From NCBI GenBank assembly GCA_045801465.1, contig JBJMSU010000026.1, forward strand, positions 1 to 17,072: 17,072 nucleotides of DNA, read 5' to 3'. The stretch comes from DATFWC01 sp045801465 (lineage in GTDB: Bacteria; Pseudomonadota; Alphaproteobacteria; Rhizobiales; Xanthobacteraceae). Below the pieces are notes generated by a model, which worked only from the letters and a program-made list of their open reading frames with translations, made no database searches and was not told the origin of the DNA. Both the position numbers and the translations under genes were made by a program. Of the stretch, positions 6,496 to 14,788 are shown piece by piece; the stretch's first letter is position 1, and every line of letters starts with the position of its first letter.

Positions 6496-7722
6496 GTGGC
6501 GGCGGACGATCTGAGCACTCCTCTCGGTCAGAGCCCGGTCAAAAGACGGCGCATTGCGCTGCCGGTCCGCATTTCCCACGTCATTGCCGGCGCCCTGGCC
6601 TTATGTCTCTTGGTCTTTGCCGGATGGATCGTCGCGGCCGACGACCCCTTCGGCGGCGAGCCCATGGCGATTGTGTCAGCCGAGGTGCGCCCGCCGGCAC
6701 AAGGCGGGAAACCTGACGCAGTCGGAACGCCGGCGGCCTCGACGAGCGATGCATCGATAGACAAGAGCTCGCCGGCCGGGCCGGCGGACAAGGGCTCACC
6801 GGCCGGCGGACCGACCCCATCTGCGGCCAGTGGGCAGACCATTACCATCATCGACGGCATGAGCGGCAAACGGCAGGAGGTTCCGATTCCTGCGGCCGAT
6901 GCCAAGGGTCAAGGCGGCCTGATTGATCAGCGCCTGGTCGAGACCTCGCGCCACGGCACGATCCCGAAGATCGCCGCGAACGGCACACGTCCGGCCGACG
7001 TCTATGCGCGTCCGCTGCAGCCCACGTTCGACAAGGTTGCCGGCCCGCGGGTCGCCATCGTGGTCGGCGGTCTCGGCATCGGCGCGGCGGGAACGTTCGA
7101 GGCGCTGGCGAAGCTTTCGCGATCGGTGACGCTCGGTTTCGCCCCCTACGGCACCGACCTCCCGCGGTGGGTCGTGCGCGCGCGCGGCGAAGGACACGAG
7201 GTGCTGCTGCAGGTGCCGATGGAGCCGTTCGAATACCCCGACAACGATCCCGGCCCGCAGACCCTGCTCACCACGCTCACCGCCACGCAAAATCTCGACC
7301 GGCTGCATTGGTTCATGAGCCGGTTCCAGGGCTACATCGGCATCGCCAACTATATGGGCGCCCGCTTCACTGCGAGCGAAAGCGCAATCAGCCCGCTGTT
7401 GCGGGAAACCGCCAAGCGCGGTCTTGTCTACTTCGACGACGGCACCTCGGCGCGCAGCGTCGCGAGCCAGATCGCGGGCGCCAACAACGCGCCGTTCGCC
7501 AAGGCCGACATCGTGCTGGATGCCGATCCCACCCCGACGGCAATCGACGCGGCGCTCACCCGTCTCGAAACCATGGCGCGCGAGCGCGGCATGGCGGTCG
7601 GCACCGCCACCGCCTTGCCGGCTTCCATCGATCGCATCGCGCACTGGACCAAGGCGGCCGCGAGCCGCGGCATCACGCTCGTGCCGGTGAGCATGGTCGC
7701 CATCAAGCCGAAGTCGACATAA
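6496..7722 (+). CDS. Divergent polysaccharide deacetylase family protein (PF04748 type), probably non-catalytic
   Basis: The 408-residue protein has one N-terminal transmembrane segment (about residues 27-48), a Pro/Ala/Ser/Gly-rich linker to about 110, and a C-terminal divergent deacetylase domain from about 180, presumably periplasmic. Family landmarks are recognisable but the polar residues are changed. VAIVVGGLG has Gly191-Gly192 where classical members have Asp-Asp, LLQVPMEPF has Gln239 in place of His, and GIANYMGARF has Tyr286 in place of His. I recall similar changes in rhizobial homologues. A scaffold or binding role in the envelope is inferred from these changes and from its position after envC-ctpA. 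The start is GTG with GCGAGG 9 nt upstream. The function is not known. Confidence 0.88.
   Translation: MAADDLSTPLGQSPVKRRRIALPVRISHVIAGALALCLLVFAGWIVAADDPFGGEPMAIVSAEVRPPAQGGKPDAVGTPAASTSDASIDKSSPAGPADKGSPAGGPTPSAASGQTITIIDGMSGKRQEVPIPAADAKGQGGLIDQRLVETSRHGTIPKIAANGTRPADVYARPLQPTFDKVAGPRVAIVVGGLGIGAAGTFEALAKLSRSVTLGFAPYGTDLPRWVVRARGEGHEVLLQVPMEPFEYPDNDPGPQTLLTTLTATQNLDRLHWFMSRFQGYIGIANYMGARFTASESAISPLLRETAKRGLVYFDDGTSARSVASQIAGANNAPFAKADIVLDADPTPTAIDAALTRLETMARERGMAVGTATALPASIDRIAHWTKAAASRGITLVPVSMVAIKPKST
6760..6813 (+). repeat. In-gene tandem duplication, 27-bp period
   Basis: Two adjacent 27-bp units (6760-6786, 6787-6813) encode DKSSPAGPA and DKGSPAGGP at residues 89-106 of the deacetylase-family protein. 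They lie in the flexible linker between membrane anchor and domain, where length variation would be tolerated. Confidence 0.6.
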
Positions 7723-7746
7723 CGCCCTTTTCCACTTGCGTTGACT

Positions 7747-7874
7747 CGTCATGGCCGGGCGAGCGATCGCTACAGCGATCGAGAGGGTTGTCCCGGCCAT
7801 CCGCGTCTGAAACGATGAGAATGCGATTCAGACGTGGATGCCCGGCCCGAGCCCGCCCGAGCCCGGGCATGACG
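7747..7874. repeat. Nested palindromic intergenic repeat upstream of rppH
   Basis: The outer arms are CGTCATG (7747-7753) and CATGACG (7868-7874), continuing into GGCCGGGC versus GCCCGGGC. The inner arms 7793-7811 and 7827-7845 pair at 17 of 19 positions. A separate 7-bp hairpin (CGATCGC-TACA-GCGATCG, 7764-7781) interrupts the left arm. I recall very similar sequences as common dispersed repeats in Bradyrhizobium-like genomes. It fills most of the 159-bp gap and ends 7 bp before the rppH ATG. Confidence 0.8.
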
Positions 7875-7881
7875 ATCCGCC

Positions 7882-8385
7882 ATGACCCGCTTCGAAGACC
7901 TGCCCTATCGTCCCTGCATCGGCCTCGCCGTGTTGAACCGCGACGGCCTGGTGTTCATCGGCCGGCGCATCAACGGCCCCGAGCACGTCGACATGACCCA
8001 CGTCTGGCAAATGCCCCAGGGCGGCCTCGATCCCGGCGAGGACCCGTATCAATGCGGCCTGCGCGAGCTCTACGAGGAGACCAACATCCGCTCGGTCGAG
8101 CATCTGGCAACGATCGACGACTGGCTCTGTTACGACATTCCGCGCGAGATCGTGGGACAGGCGTGGGACGGCAAGTACCGCGGCCAGACGCAGAAATGGT
8201 TCGCGCTACGCTTCACCGGCGACGACAGCGAGATCGACGTGGCGCATCCGGGCGGCGGCCACAAGCCGGAATTCGTCGCGTGGCGCTGGGAGCCGATGAA
8301 AAATCTTCCCGACCTGGTCGTGCCGTTCAAGCGCAAGACGTATGAGCGCGTCGTCGCCGAGTTCGCGCGCTTCGCGCGCGCATGA
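7882..8385 (+). CDS. rppH: RNA pyrophosphohydrolase (Nudix family)
   Basis: RppH removes pyrophosphate from the 5' end of triphosphorylated RNA, starting 5'-end-dependent mRNA decay; the alphaproteobacterial branch is also known as IalA/NudH. The 167-residue length is usual. The Nudix box starts at G47 and includes E53, R61-E62 and E65-E66 (GGLDPGED, then RELYEETNI), with Asn68 where the consensus has Gly. YRPCIGLAVLNRDG at the N-terminus and GQTQKWFALRF, then PEFVAWRW are typical of the family. No good Shine-Dalgarno sequence is visible because the repeat runs almost to the ATG. An in-frame TTG further in would lose the conserved N-terminus, so 7882 is kept. The stop codon abuts that of atpC on the other strand. 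Confidence 0.95.
   Translation: MTRFEDLPYRPCIGLAVLNRDGLVFIGRRINGPEHVDMTHVWQMPQGGLDPGEDPYQCGLRELYEETNIRSVEHLATIDDWLCYDIPREIVGQAWDGKYRGQTQKWFALRFTGDDSEIDVAHPGGGHKPEFVAWRWEPMKNLPDLVVPFKRKTYERVVAEFARFARA
8364..8380. terminator. Possible GC-only hairpin at the rppH/atpC junction
   Basis: Seven alternating C/G bases (8364-8370) pair with 8374-8380 across a TTC loop, within the last codons of rppH and just past the atpC stop on the other strand. There is no T-run on either side. It is the only stem at this convergent junction that could act in both directions, but alternating CG tracts arise easily in such GC-rich codons. Confidence 0.3.
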
Positions 8386-8781
8386 TCAGTGCCCGAGCGC
8401 AGCCTGCACGGCTTTGAGCTGATCCAGCTTGATCGCCAATCGGTCGCGCGTGCGATCGTCCTCGGCGTCGGCGAGGTCCTGTTCGGTGTCGCTGATTTCG
8501 CCGGCGATTGCCGCGGGGTCGACATCCTCGACCGGAACCGCGCGATCGGCGAGCACCGTCAGCGCGTCTCCCGTTACCTCGGCGAAGCCGCCCACTACCA
8601 GGATGCGCTGCTCGTTTGGCCCGAGGATTTTCAGGATGCCCGGCCGCAGCATCGCCACCAGCGGCGCGTGACCGGCGAGCACGCCGAATTCGCCCTCGCT
8701 GCCCGGCACCACGACATGCTCGACCTCGCCCGAGAACACGAGCTGTTCCGGCGAGACGAGATCGAAATGAAACGTAGCCAT
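8386..8781 (-). CDS. atpC: F1F0 ATP synthase subunit epsilon
   Basis: Epsilon is part of the central stalk and can inhibit ATP hydrolysis. The 131-residue product has the N-terminal beta-sandwich (MATFHFDLVSPEQLVFSGEV, GSEGEFGVLAGHAPLVAML, GFAEVTGDALTVLADRA) and a C-terminal helical hairpin over roughly residues 88-131 rich in Asp, Glu and Ala. GGAGAG lies 4 nt before the ATG. It is last in atpHAGDC but is separated from atpD by 221 nt packed with palindromic repeats. Its stop codon touches the rppH stop, leaving no intergenic space for a terminator. Confidence 0.96.
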   Translation of the reverse strand: MATFHFDLVSPEQLVFSGEVEHVVVPGSEGEFGVLAGHAPLVAMLRPGILKILGPNEQRILVVGGFAEVTGDALTVLADRAVPVEDVDPAAIAGEISDTEQDLADAEDDRTRDRLAIKLDQLKAVQAALGH

Positions 8782-8803
8782 CAGGCTCTCCGGTCACCGA
8801 ATT

Positions 8804-8848
8804 CCTCATCCTGAGGAGGCCGCGCAGCGGCCGTCTCGAAGGATGAGG
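8804..8848 (-). repeat. Palindromic repeat unit A
   Basis: Perfect 9-bp outer arms CCTCATCCT (8804-8812) and AGGATGAGG (8840-8848) enclose an inner perfect stem GGCCGC / GCGGCC (8818-8823, 8827-8832) with a GCA loop. It lies 22 nt upstream of the atpC ATG in the transcript. Confidence 0.8.
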
Positions 8849-8893
8849 CCGAGGCCCGCCTCGCCCTTCGAGACGCCGGCCTCTCGTCCTGAG

Positions 8894-8951
8894 CAGTCGC
8901 CCTCTCCTTCGAGACGCCCGCTACGCGGGCTCCTCAGGATGAGGGCGACTG
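8894..8951 (+). repeat. Palindromic repeat unit C (cruciform-forming)
   Basis: Perfect 11-bp outer arms CAGTCGCCCTC (8894-8904) and GAGGGCGACTG (8941-8951) surround an inner perfect stem GCCCGC / GCGGGC (8916-8921, 8925-8930) with a TAC loop. It is the most complete member of the cluster. Confidence 0.8.
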
Positions 8952-9002
8952 TCGAAGTGCGGCCGGCTCCTCAGGGTGAGGCGGAACTTAAACCTCGACG
9001 CG

Positions 9003-10442
<1,440 letters not shown>

Positions 10443-10513
10443 ATTGTTTCCTACTCCTGAGAAACGGTGCTTTCGATCAATCGGCCATCAATCTGCTATC
10501 ATGACCGGCCGCA

Positions 10514-11389
10514 TCACAGCGCCTCCGCCCCGGAGATGATCTCGATCAGCTCCTTGGTGATCATGGCCTGGCGGGTGCGGTTATACTTGAGCGTCTGCAG
10601 CCGGATCATCTCGCCGGCGTTGCGGGTGGCGTTGTCCATGGCGCTCATGCGCGCGCCTTGCTCGGAGGCGGCATTCTCTAGCAATGCCCGGAACACCTGC
10701 ACGGCGATGTTGCGCGGCAGCAGCTCGGTGAGAATGTCGAGCTCATCGGGTTCGTACTCGTAGGCCGCTCTGGCTCCGTTCGCCTGCTCCTCGGCGAAGG
10801 CCGGCGGGATGATCTGCTGCGCGGTCGGGATCTGCGCGATCACCGACTTGAAGCGCGAAAAGAACAGCGTGCAGACGTCGAACGCGCCTTTGTCGAACAG
10901 CGCGATGATCTTCTCCGCGATCATCTGCGCATGCTCGAAGTGGACTGCACGCACCCCACGCAGCTCGACGACCTCGACGATCCGCTTCTCGAACTGCCGC
11001 TTGAGCTGATCGTAGCCCTTGCGGCCGACGCACAAAAGCTTGACGTCCTTGCCCTGGGCTCCGAGCGCGTTGGCGCGTTCGCGCGCCAGCCGCACGATCG
11101 CCGAGTTGAACGGCCCGCACAGCCCGCGCTCGGCCGTGCACACGACGAGCAGATGCACCTGATCGCGGCCGGTGCCGGCCAGGAGCTTCGGCGCCGCATC
11201 GAGGTCCGTCACCGCGGCCGCGATATTGCTCAAGACCTTGTCCATGTGCTCGGCGTAGGGACGCGCAGCGAGGGCCGCAGCCTGCGCCCGGCGCAGCTTC
11301 GAGGCCGCGACCATCTGCATGGCCTTGGTGATCTTCTGCGTCGCCTTGGTGGAGGCGATGCGGTTGCGCAGATCCTTGAGGCTGGGCAT
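10514..11389 (-). CDS. atpG: F1F0 ATP synthase subunit gamma
   Basis: Gamma is the rotating central shaft of F1. The 291-residue product has the conserved N-terminal helix (LRNRIASTKATQKITKAMQM, then VAASKLRRAQ), the Rossmann-like middle with AERGLCGPFNSAI, and the conserved C-terminal helix (MDNATRNAGEMI, then YNRTRQAMITKELIEIISGA). These are the two coiled-coil strands that enter the alpha3-beta3 barrel. The ATG lies 13 nt after the atpA stop with only a weak ribosome binding site, suggesting coupling to atpA. An overlapping start at 11399 is in a different, non-homologous frame and is not used. Confidence 0.98.
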   Translation of the reverse strand: MPSLKDLRNRIASTKATQKITKAMQMVAASKLRRAQAAALAARPYAEHMDKVLSNIAAAVTDLDAAPKLLAGTGRDQVHLLVVCTAERGLCGPFNSAIVRLARERANALGAQGKDVKLLCVGRKGYDQLKRQFEKRIVEVVELRGVRAVHFEHAQMIAEKIIALFDKGAFDVCTLFFSRFKSVIAQIPTAQQIIPPAFAEEQANGARAAYEYEPDELDILTELLPRNIAVQVFRALLENAASEQGARMSAMDNATRNAGEMIRLQTLKYNRTRQAMITKELIEIISGAEAL

Positions 11390-11402
11390 CGGGTTTCAAG
11401 CT

Positions 11403-12932
11403 CTACGCGAACGTCTTGGCGTAGGCCTCGACCGCACTCTTGAGCTTCGCCCCCGTGGCGTCGTCGAGATCGCGCGAGGTGCGGATCGCCTCCAGGATGT
11501 CGGGATGATTCGAGCGCAAGGCCGCGAGCAGCCCGTCCTCGAACGCGCGCACCCGGTCGACCGGAATCGGATCGAGGTAGCCGTTGACGCCGGCATAGAT
11601 GACGACGACCTGCTCCTCCGTCTTGAGCGGCGAGAACTGCGACTGCTTCAACAGCTCGGTGAGCCGCGCGCCGCGGTTGAGCAGTCGCTGCGTGGTGGCG
11701 TCGAGGTCGGAGCCGAACTGCGCGAACGCCGCCATCTCGCGATATTGCGCAAGCTCGCCCTTGATGCGGCCGGCCACCTTCTTCATCGCCTTGGTCTGCG
11801 CCGCCGAGCCGACGCGCGAAACCGAGAGGCCGACGTTCACGGCCGGACGGATGCCCTGGTAGAACAGGTCGGTCTCGAGAAAGATCTGCCCGTCGGTGAT
11901 GGAGATGACGTTGGTCGGAATATAGGCCGACACGTCGTTCGCCTGGGTTTCGATCACCGGCAGCGCCGTGAGCGAGCCGGAGCCGTTGTCCTCGTTCATC
12001 TTGGCGGCGCGCTCGAGCAGACGCGAGTGGAGATAGAACACGTCGCCCGGGTAAGCCTCGCGCCCCGGCGGGCGGCGCAGCAGCAGCGACATCTGGCGGT
12101 ACGCCACCGCCTGCTTGGACAGGTCGTCGTAGAAGATCACCGCGTGCATGCCGTTGTCGCGGAAGTACTCGCCCATGGTGCAGCCGGCGAACGGCGCCAG
12201 GTACTGCAGCGGCGCCGGTTCGGACGCCGTGGCGGCGACCACGATCGTGTAGTCGAGCGCGCCGTTCTCCTCCAGCACCTTGACGAACTGCGCCACGCTC
12301 GAGCGCTTCTGACCGACGGCGACGTAGACGCAGTAGAGCTTGATCTTCTCGTCGTCCGACTGGTTGAGCGGCTTCTGGTTGAGAATAGTGTCGAGAATGA
12401 TGGCGGTCTTGCCGGTCTGGCGATCGCCGATCACCAGCTCGCGCTGGCCGCGACCGATCGGGATCAGCGCATCGATGGCCTTCAGGCCGGTCGCCATCGG
12501 CTCGTGCACCGAGCGGCGCGGGATGATGCCGGGCGCCTTGACGTCGACCCGGCGGCGCTCCTTCGTGGTGATCGCCTCCTTGCCGTCGATCGGATTGCCG
12601 AGCGGATCGACCACGCGGCCGAGCAGCTCCTTGCCGACCGGCACGTCGACGATCGCGCGCGTGCGCTTGACGGTCTGGCCTTCCTTGATCTCGCGGTCGT
12701 TGCCGAAGATGACGATGCCGACGTTGTCGATTTCGAGGTTGAGCGCCATGCCGCGTACGCCGTTCTCGAACTCGACCATCTCGCCGGACTGGACATTGTC
12801 GAGCCCGTAGACCCGGGCAATGCCGTCGCCGACCGACAATACCTGGCCGACCTCCGAGACCTCGGCCTCCTGGCCGAAATTCTTGATCTGCTCCTTGAGA
12901 ATTGCCGAGATCTCGGCGGCGCGGATATCCAT
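11403..12932 (-). CDS. atpA: F1F0 ATP synthase subunit alpha
   Basis: Alpha forms the regulatory, non-catalytic nucleotide sites and supplies the arginine finger. The 509-residue product starts MDIRAAEISAILKEQI, has the P-loop GDRQTGKT (residues 169-176), YVAVGQKRSSVAQ, VIFYDDLSKQAVAYRQMSLL, and the arginine finger in VGLSVSRVGSAAQ. It ends with the helical domain (YREMAAFAQFGSDLDATTQ onward). The start ATG overlaps the atpH stop by one base (TGATG), typical of tight translational coupling. The stop is TAG, with atpG 13 nt further on. All residues I can place by motif are normal. Confidence 0.98.
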   Translation of the reverse strand: MDIRAAEISAILKEQIKNFGQEAEVSEVGQVLSVGDGIARVYGLDNVQSGEMVEFENGVRGMALNLEIDNVGIVIFGNDREIKEGQTVKRTRAIVDVPVGKELLGRVVDPLGNPIDGKEAITTKERRRVDVKAPGIIPRRSVHEPMATGLKAIDALIPIGRGQRELVIGDRQTGKTAIILDTILNQKPLNQSDDEKIKLYCVYVAVGQKRSSVAQFVKVLEENGALDYTIVVAATASEPAPLQYLAPFAGCTMGEYFRDNGMHAVIFYDDLSKQAVAYRQMSLLLRRPPGREAYPGDVFYLHSRLLERAAKMNEDNGSGSLTALPVIETQANDVSAYIPTNVISITDGQIFLETDLFYQGIRPAVNVGLSVSRVGSAAQTKAMKKVAGRIKGELAQYREMAAFAQFGSDLDATTQRLLNRGARLTELLKQSQFSPLKTEEQVVVIYAGVNGYLDPIPVDRVRAFEDGLLAALRSNHPDILEAIRTSRDLDDATGAKLKSAVEAYAKTFA

Positions 12933-13492
12933 CAGCGTGCCTCTTTCATCGCGAACCTGATCGCATTGAGCTTGGTGCGCAGCGAGGAATCGACCATGCG
13001 GCTGCCGAGCTTGACGACGAGCCCGCCGATGATCGCCGGGTCGACCGCCACGTCGACCTGGACCTCCTGCTTGGTAACCGACTTCAGCGCGTCCTTGAGG
13101 GCGGCGAGATGCGCATCCGACAGCGTCTCGGCGACGGTGACCTGGGCCGTCACTTCGCCCTTGTGGCGCGCCACAAGCGCGCGATAGGCCCTGATCATGT
13201 TGCGCACGGCGAACAGGCGCCGATTGCGCGTGACCAGCAGGAGGAAGTTCGCCGCCAGCCCGCCGATGCCGGCCTGCTTGAGCACCGCTGCGAGCGCCTT
13301 GGCTTGCTCGTCGGCGCCGAACACCGGACTGCGCACCAGGCGCCGGAGATCTTCGCTCTCGGCGAGCAGCGTGTCGAAGCGGTCGAGGTCGCTTCTGACC
13401 GCGTCAACCGCCTTCTGCTCGAGCGCCAGTTCGAACAACGCCGTCGCATAGCGGCCGGCCATGCCGGATGTGATCGGGTCTGCGCCTGCCAC
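12932..13492 (-). CDS. atpH: F1F0 ATP synthase subunit delta (OSCP homologue)
   Basis: Delta joins the top of F1 to the peripheral stalk. Starting at the GTG at 13492 the product is 186 residues, the usual length. It opens with ITSGMAGRYATALFELALEQ, has LAANFLLLVTRNRRLF in the middle, and ends with the conserved segment DPAIIGGLVVKLGSRMVDSS. The frame stays open further upstream, with a TTG at 13510 and an ATG much earlier, but those would add unconserved leader sequence. GAGAAGA, 5 nt before the GTG, supports the chosen start. It is first in atpHAGDC and overlaps atpA by one base. Confidence 0.95.
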   Translation of the reverse strand: MAGADPITSGMAGRYATALFELALEQKAVDAVRSDLDRFDTLLAESEDLRRLVRSPVFGADEQAKALAAVLKQAGIGGLAANFLLLVTRNRRLFAVRNMIRAYRALVARHKGEVTAQVTVAETLSDAHLAALKDALKSVTKQEVQVDVAVDPAIIGGLVVKLGSRMVDSSLRTKLNAIRFAMKEAR

Positions 13493-13547
13493 TGCTGTCT
13501 TCTCGGGCAAATCCGCGGGGCCGGCACCGCCATCTTGACGGGGCACC

Positions 13548-13571
13548 AAGCCCTTGAACGTGAAGGGGCTT
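13548..13571 (-). promoter_or_regulatory. Hairpin in the atpH 5' leader
   Basis: AAGCCCTT (13548-13555) pairs with AAGGGGCTT (13563-13571) with one bulged base and a 7-nt loop. In the atp transcript it falls about 55 nt before the start codon. Read on the plus strand it is followed by T-rich sequence (CTTTTCTC), so it could instead stop antisense transcription. Confidence 0.35.
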
Positions 13572-13605
13572 TTCTCGCAGGAACGTGCGCCCGCCGGTCC
13601 CCGCG

Positions 13606-13634
13606 AAAATCGGCCGTGTGCTAACACACGACAA
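13606..13634 (-). promoter_or_regulatory. Candidate promoter of the atpHAGDC operon
   Basis: On the minus strand TTGTCG (13634-13629) and GATTTT (13611-13606) are 17 bp apart. The -35-like box is good and the -10-like box weak. This would give a leader of roughly 105 nt before the atpH GTG. Confidence 0.35.
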
Positions 13635-13808
13635 ACGGCGGTGCAACATGGCGAAAGGCCGCTTGCCGGCAATCGCCGCCGACGTCGAGTCGGATATCAT
13701 CCTCGGTCTCCAGCGGCGCATGCCTCCGGAGAACCGGAGCCTCCCGACCGATCCGGGGCTTCGGTCGTCGTCCCATACTCGTCTTACCGACAAGCCCGGA
13801 CGTTCGTT

Positions 13809-14741
13809 TTGTCTGATCTGCCGCTGCGCTCCCCGCCCGGGGTCGGCGCCAAAGTCCTGCTCGTCCTCTTGAGCCTCGTCTGGGGCTTGAGTTGGCCGGC
13901 CGTACGCATCGCGCTTGACGAGGTCGCGCCGTTGACGCTGCGCGCGCTCAGCTATGGGGTCGGCACGCTCTTCCTGTTCTCCTTGCTCCGGCTGAGGGGT
14001 CGCCGGGCAAGCCTCCCGTTCGGTCGGGTCTACCTGCACGTGACAGTCTCGGCACTGCTCAACATTTTCGGCTTTGGCGTGATCACCACGTTTGCCCAGC
14101 TCAACGCATTTACCTCACGGGTCGTGATCGTCTCCTATTCGATGCCGGTGTGGGCGAGCCTCATGGCGTGGCTGATCCTCGGCGAGCGGCTCAATCCCGC
14201 GTCGATTCTCGGTCTCGTCCTGTGCGTCTTCGGGCTGACGGTGCTGGTCTATCCCGTCATGCAGTCAGGCGCGCCGCTCGGCCTGCTGCTCGCCTTCGTT
14301 GCGGCGTTGTGCTGGGCCGCCGGCACGATTTACGTGAAATGGGCGCGCATCCCGGGGGACGGGATCGTCGTCACCGCCTGGCAGCTTGCGATCGCCTTCG
14401 TGGCCGCTGCAGTCGCAGCAGCGGCGTTCGAAGGCATTCCGCACCTTTGGCCGCTGAGCCTGCCGGTCGTTCTGGCCCTCGCGTTTCATGGACCGATCGG
14501 GACCGGAATTGCCTATTTGCTCTGGTTCACCATCGTGGGCCGGCTTCCCGCCGCCACCGCGTCGCTTGGCTCCCTCCTGACGCCCGTCGTCGGCATCGGC
14601 AGCACGATCCTGGTGGTTGGCGAACGACCGACCTTGGCGGATGCGATCGGCTTCATGCTGATTTTTGCCGCCGCCGCCGCCGTGCTGGTGGAGCGCGCGA
14701 GCCAGCAACCATCGATCACCCCTCCCGGTCGCGAGGGGTGA
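13809..14741 (+). CDS. EamA-family (drug/metabolite transporter superfamily) permease
   Basis: This is an inner-membrane protein with about ten predicted transmembrane helices, made of two EamA repeats; the substrate cannot be told. From the TTG at 13809 it is 310 residues, a normal size. It begins with a helix containing VLLVLLSLVWGLSWPAVRIA, the usual EamA opening. The second half resumes at GLLLAFVAALCWAAGTIYVKWA, which aligns with the first by the pattern of small residues, W and a charged end. The Pro-rich, charged sequence upstream of the TTG in the same frame (back to 13554) does not look like a membrane protein and is left out. It is divergent from atpH and convergent with the cyclase-family gene, so it stands as a single-gene unit between priA and the atp operon. 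Confidence 0.87.
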   Translation: MSDLPLRSPPGVGAKVLLVLLSLVWGLSWPAVRIALDEVAPLTLRALSYGVGTLFLFSLLRLRGRRASLPFGRVYLHVTVSALLNIFGFGVITTFAQLNAFTSRVVIVSYSMPVWASLMAWLILGERLNPASILGLVLCVFGLTVLVYPVMQSGAPLGLLLAFVAALCWAAGTIYVKWARIPGDGIVVTAWQLAIAFVAAAVAAAAFEGIPHLWPLSLPVVLALAFHGPIGTGIAYLLWFTIVGRLPAATASLGSLLTPVVGIGSTILVVGERPTLADAIGFMLIFAAAAAVLVERASQQPSITPPGREG

Positions 14742-14743
14742 TC
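14714..14743. terminator. Probable bidirectional terminator hairpin overlapping the permease stop
   Basis: A perfect 11-bp stem (GATCACCCCTC, 14714-14724; GAGGGGTGATC, 14733-14743) with an 8-nt loop includes the TGA stop of the permease at 14739-14741. It lies 45 bp from the stop of the convergent cyclase gene. There is no T-run, but position and strength fit a terminator shared by the two genes. Confidence 0.5.
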
Positions 14744-14788
14744 CTGCAGAGGCTTCGAGGTCGCCTGGCGCTCCCGGCGACGACGGGC

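Larger units (their letters stand above)
8804..8982. repeat. Cluster of palindromic repeat units between atpD and atpC
   Basis: At least four related units fill this gap. Unit A is 8804-8848 and unit C is 8894-8951; A is inverted relative to C. Between them is a partial unit B (about 8862-8893: CCCTTCGAGACGCCGG, then CGTCCTGAG), and after C a 3' partial unit D (about 8958-8982: GGCCGGCTCCTCAGGGTGAG). The shared words are CTTCGAGAC and CTCATCCTGAGGAG or their complements. I recall this type as one of the commonest intergenic repeats in Bradyrhizobium-like genomes. There is no coding potential. Confidence 0.85.
13493..13808. other. Divergent intergenic region between atpH and the EamA permease
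   Basis: This 316-bp stretch contains the likely atpH promoter, a leader hairpin (13548-13571), a 6-bp stem CGTGTG/CACACG with a CTAA loop inside the promoter spacer (13615-13630), and a CTCCGG/CCGGAG stem (13724-13739). Short open frames here show no recognisable family. I see no convincing promoter for the permease. Confidence 0.6.

Noticed and set aside
4873..6579. Minus-strand open frame of 568 codons opposite ctpA
   Set aside because: Antisense shadow; ctpA on the plus strand has all S41 motifs and a good ribosome binding site.
8782..9002. Possible CRISPR-like array in the atpD-atpC gap
   Set aside because: Units occur in both orientations, have unequal spacing, include partial copies, and there are no uniform spacers or cas genes; they are palindromic intergenic repeats.
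11319..13187. Plus-strand open frame of 622 codons opposite atpA and parts of atpG/atpH
   Set aside because: It spans three real genes in antisense, has shadow-like composition (R, L, D, H, V) and no family resemblance.
13585..13872. 95-codon frame starting upstream of and overlapping the permease
   Set aside because: No family resemblance, no ribosome binding site, and the second half overlaps the permease out of frame.
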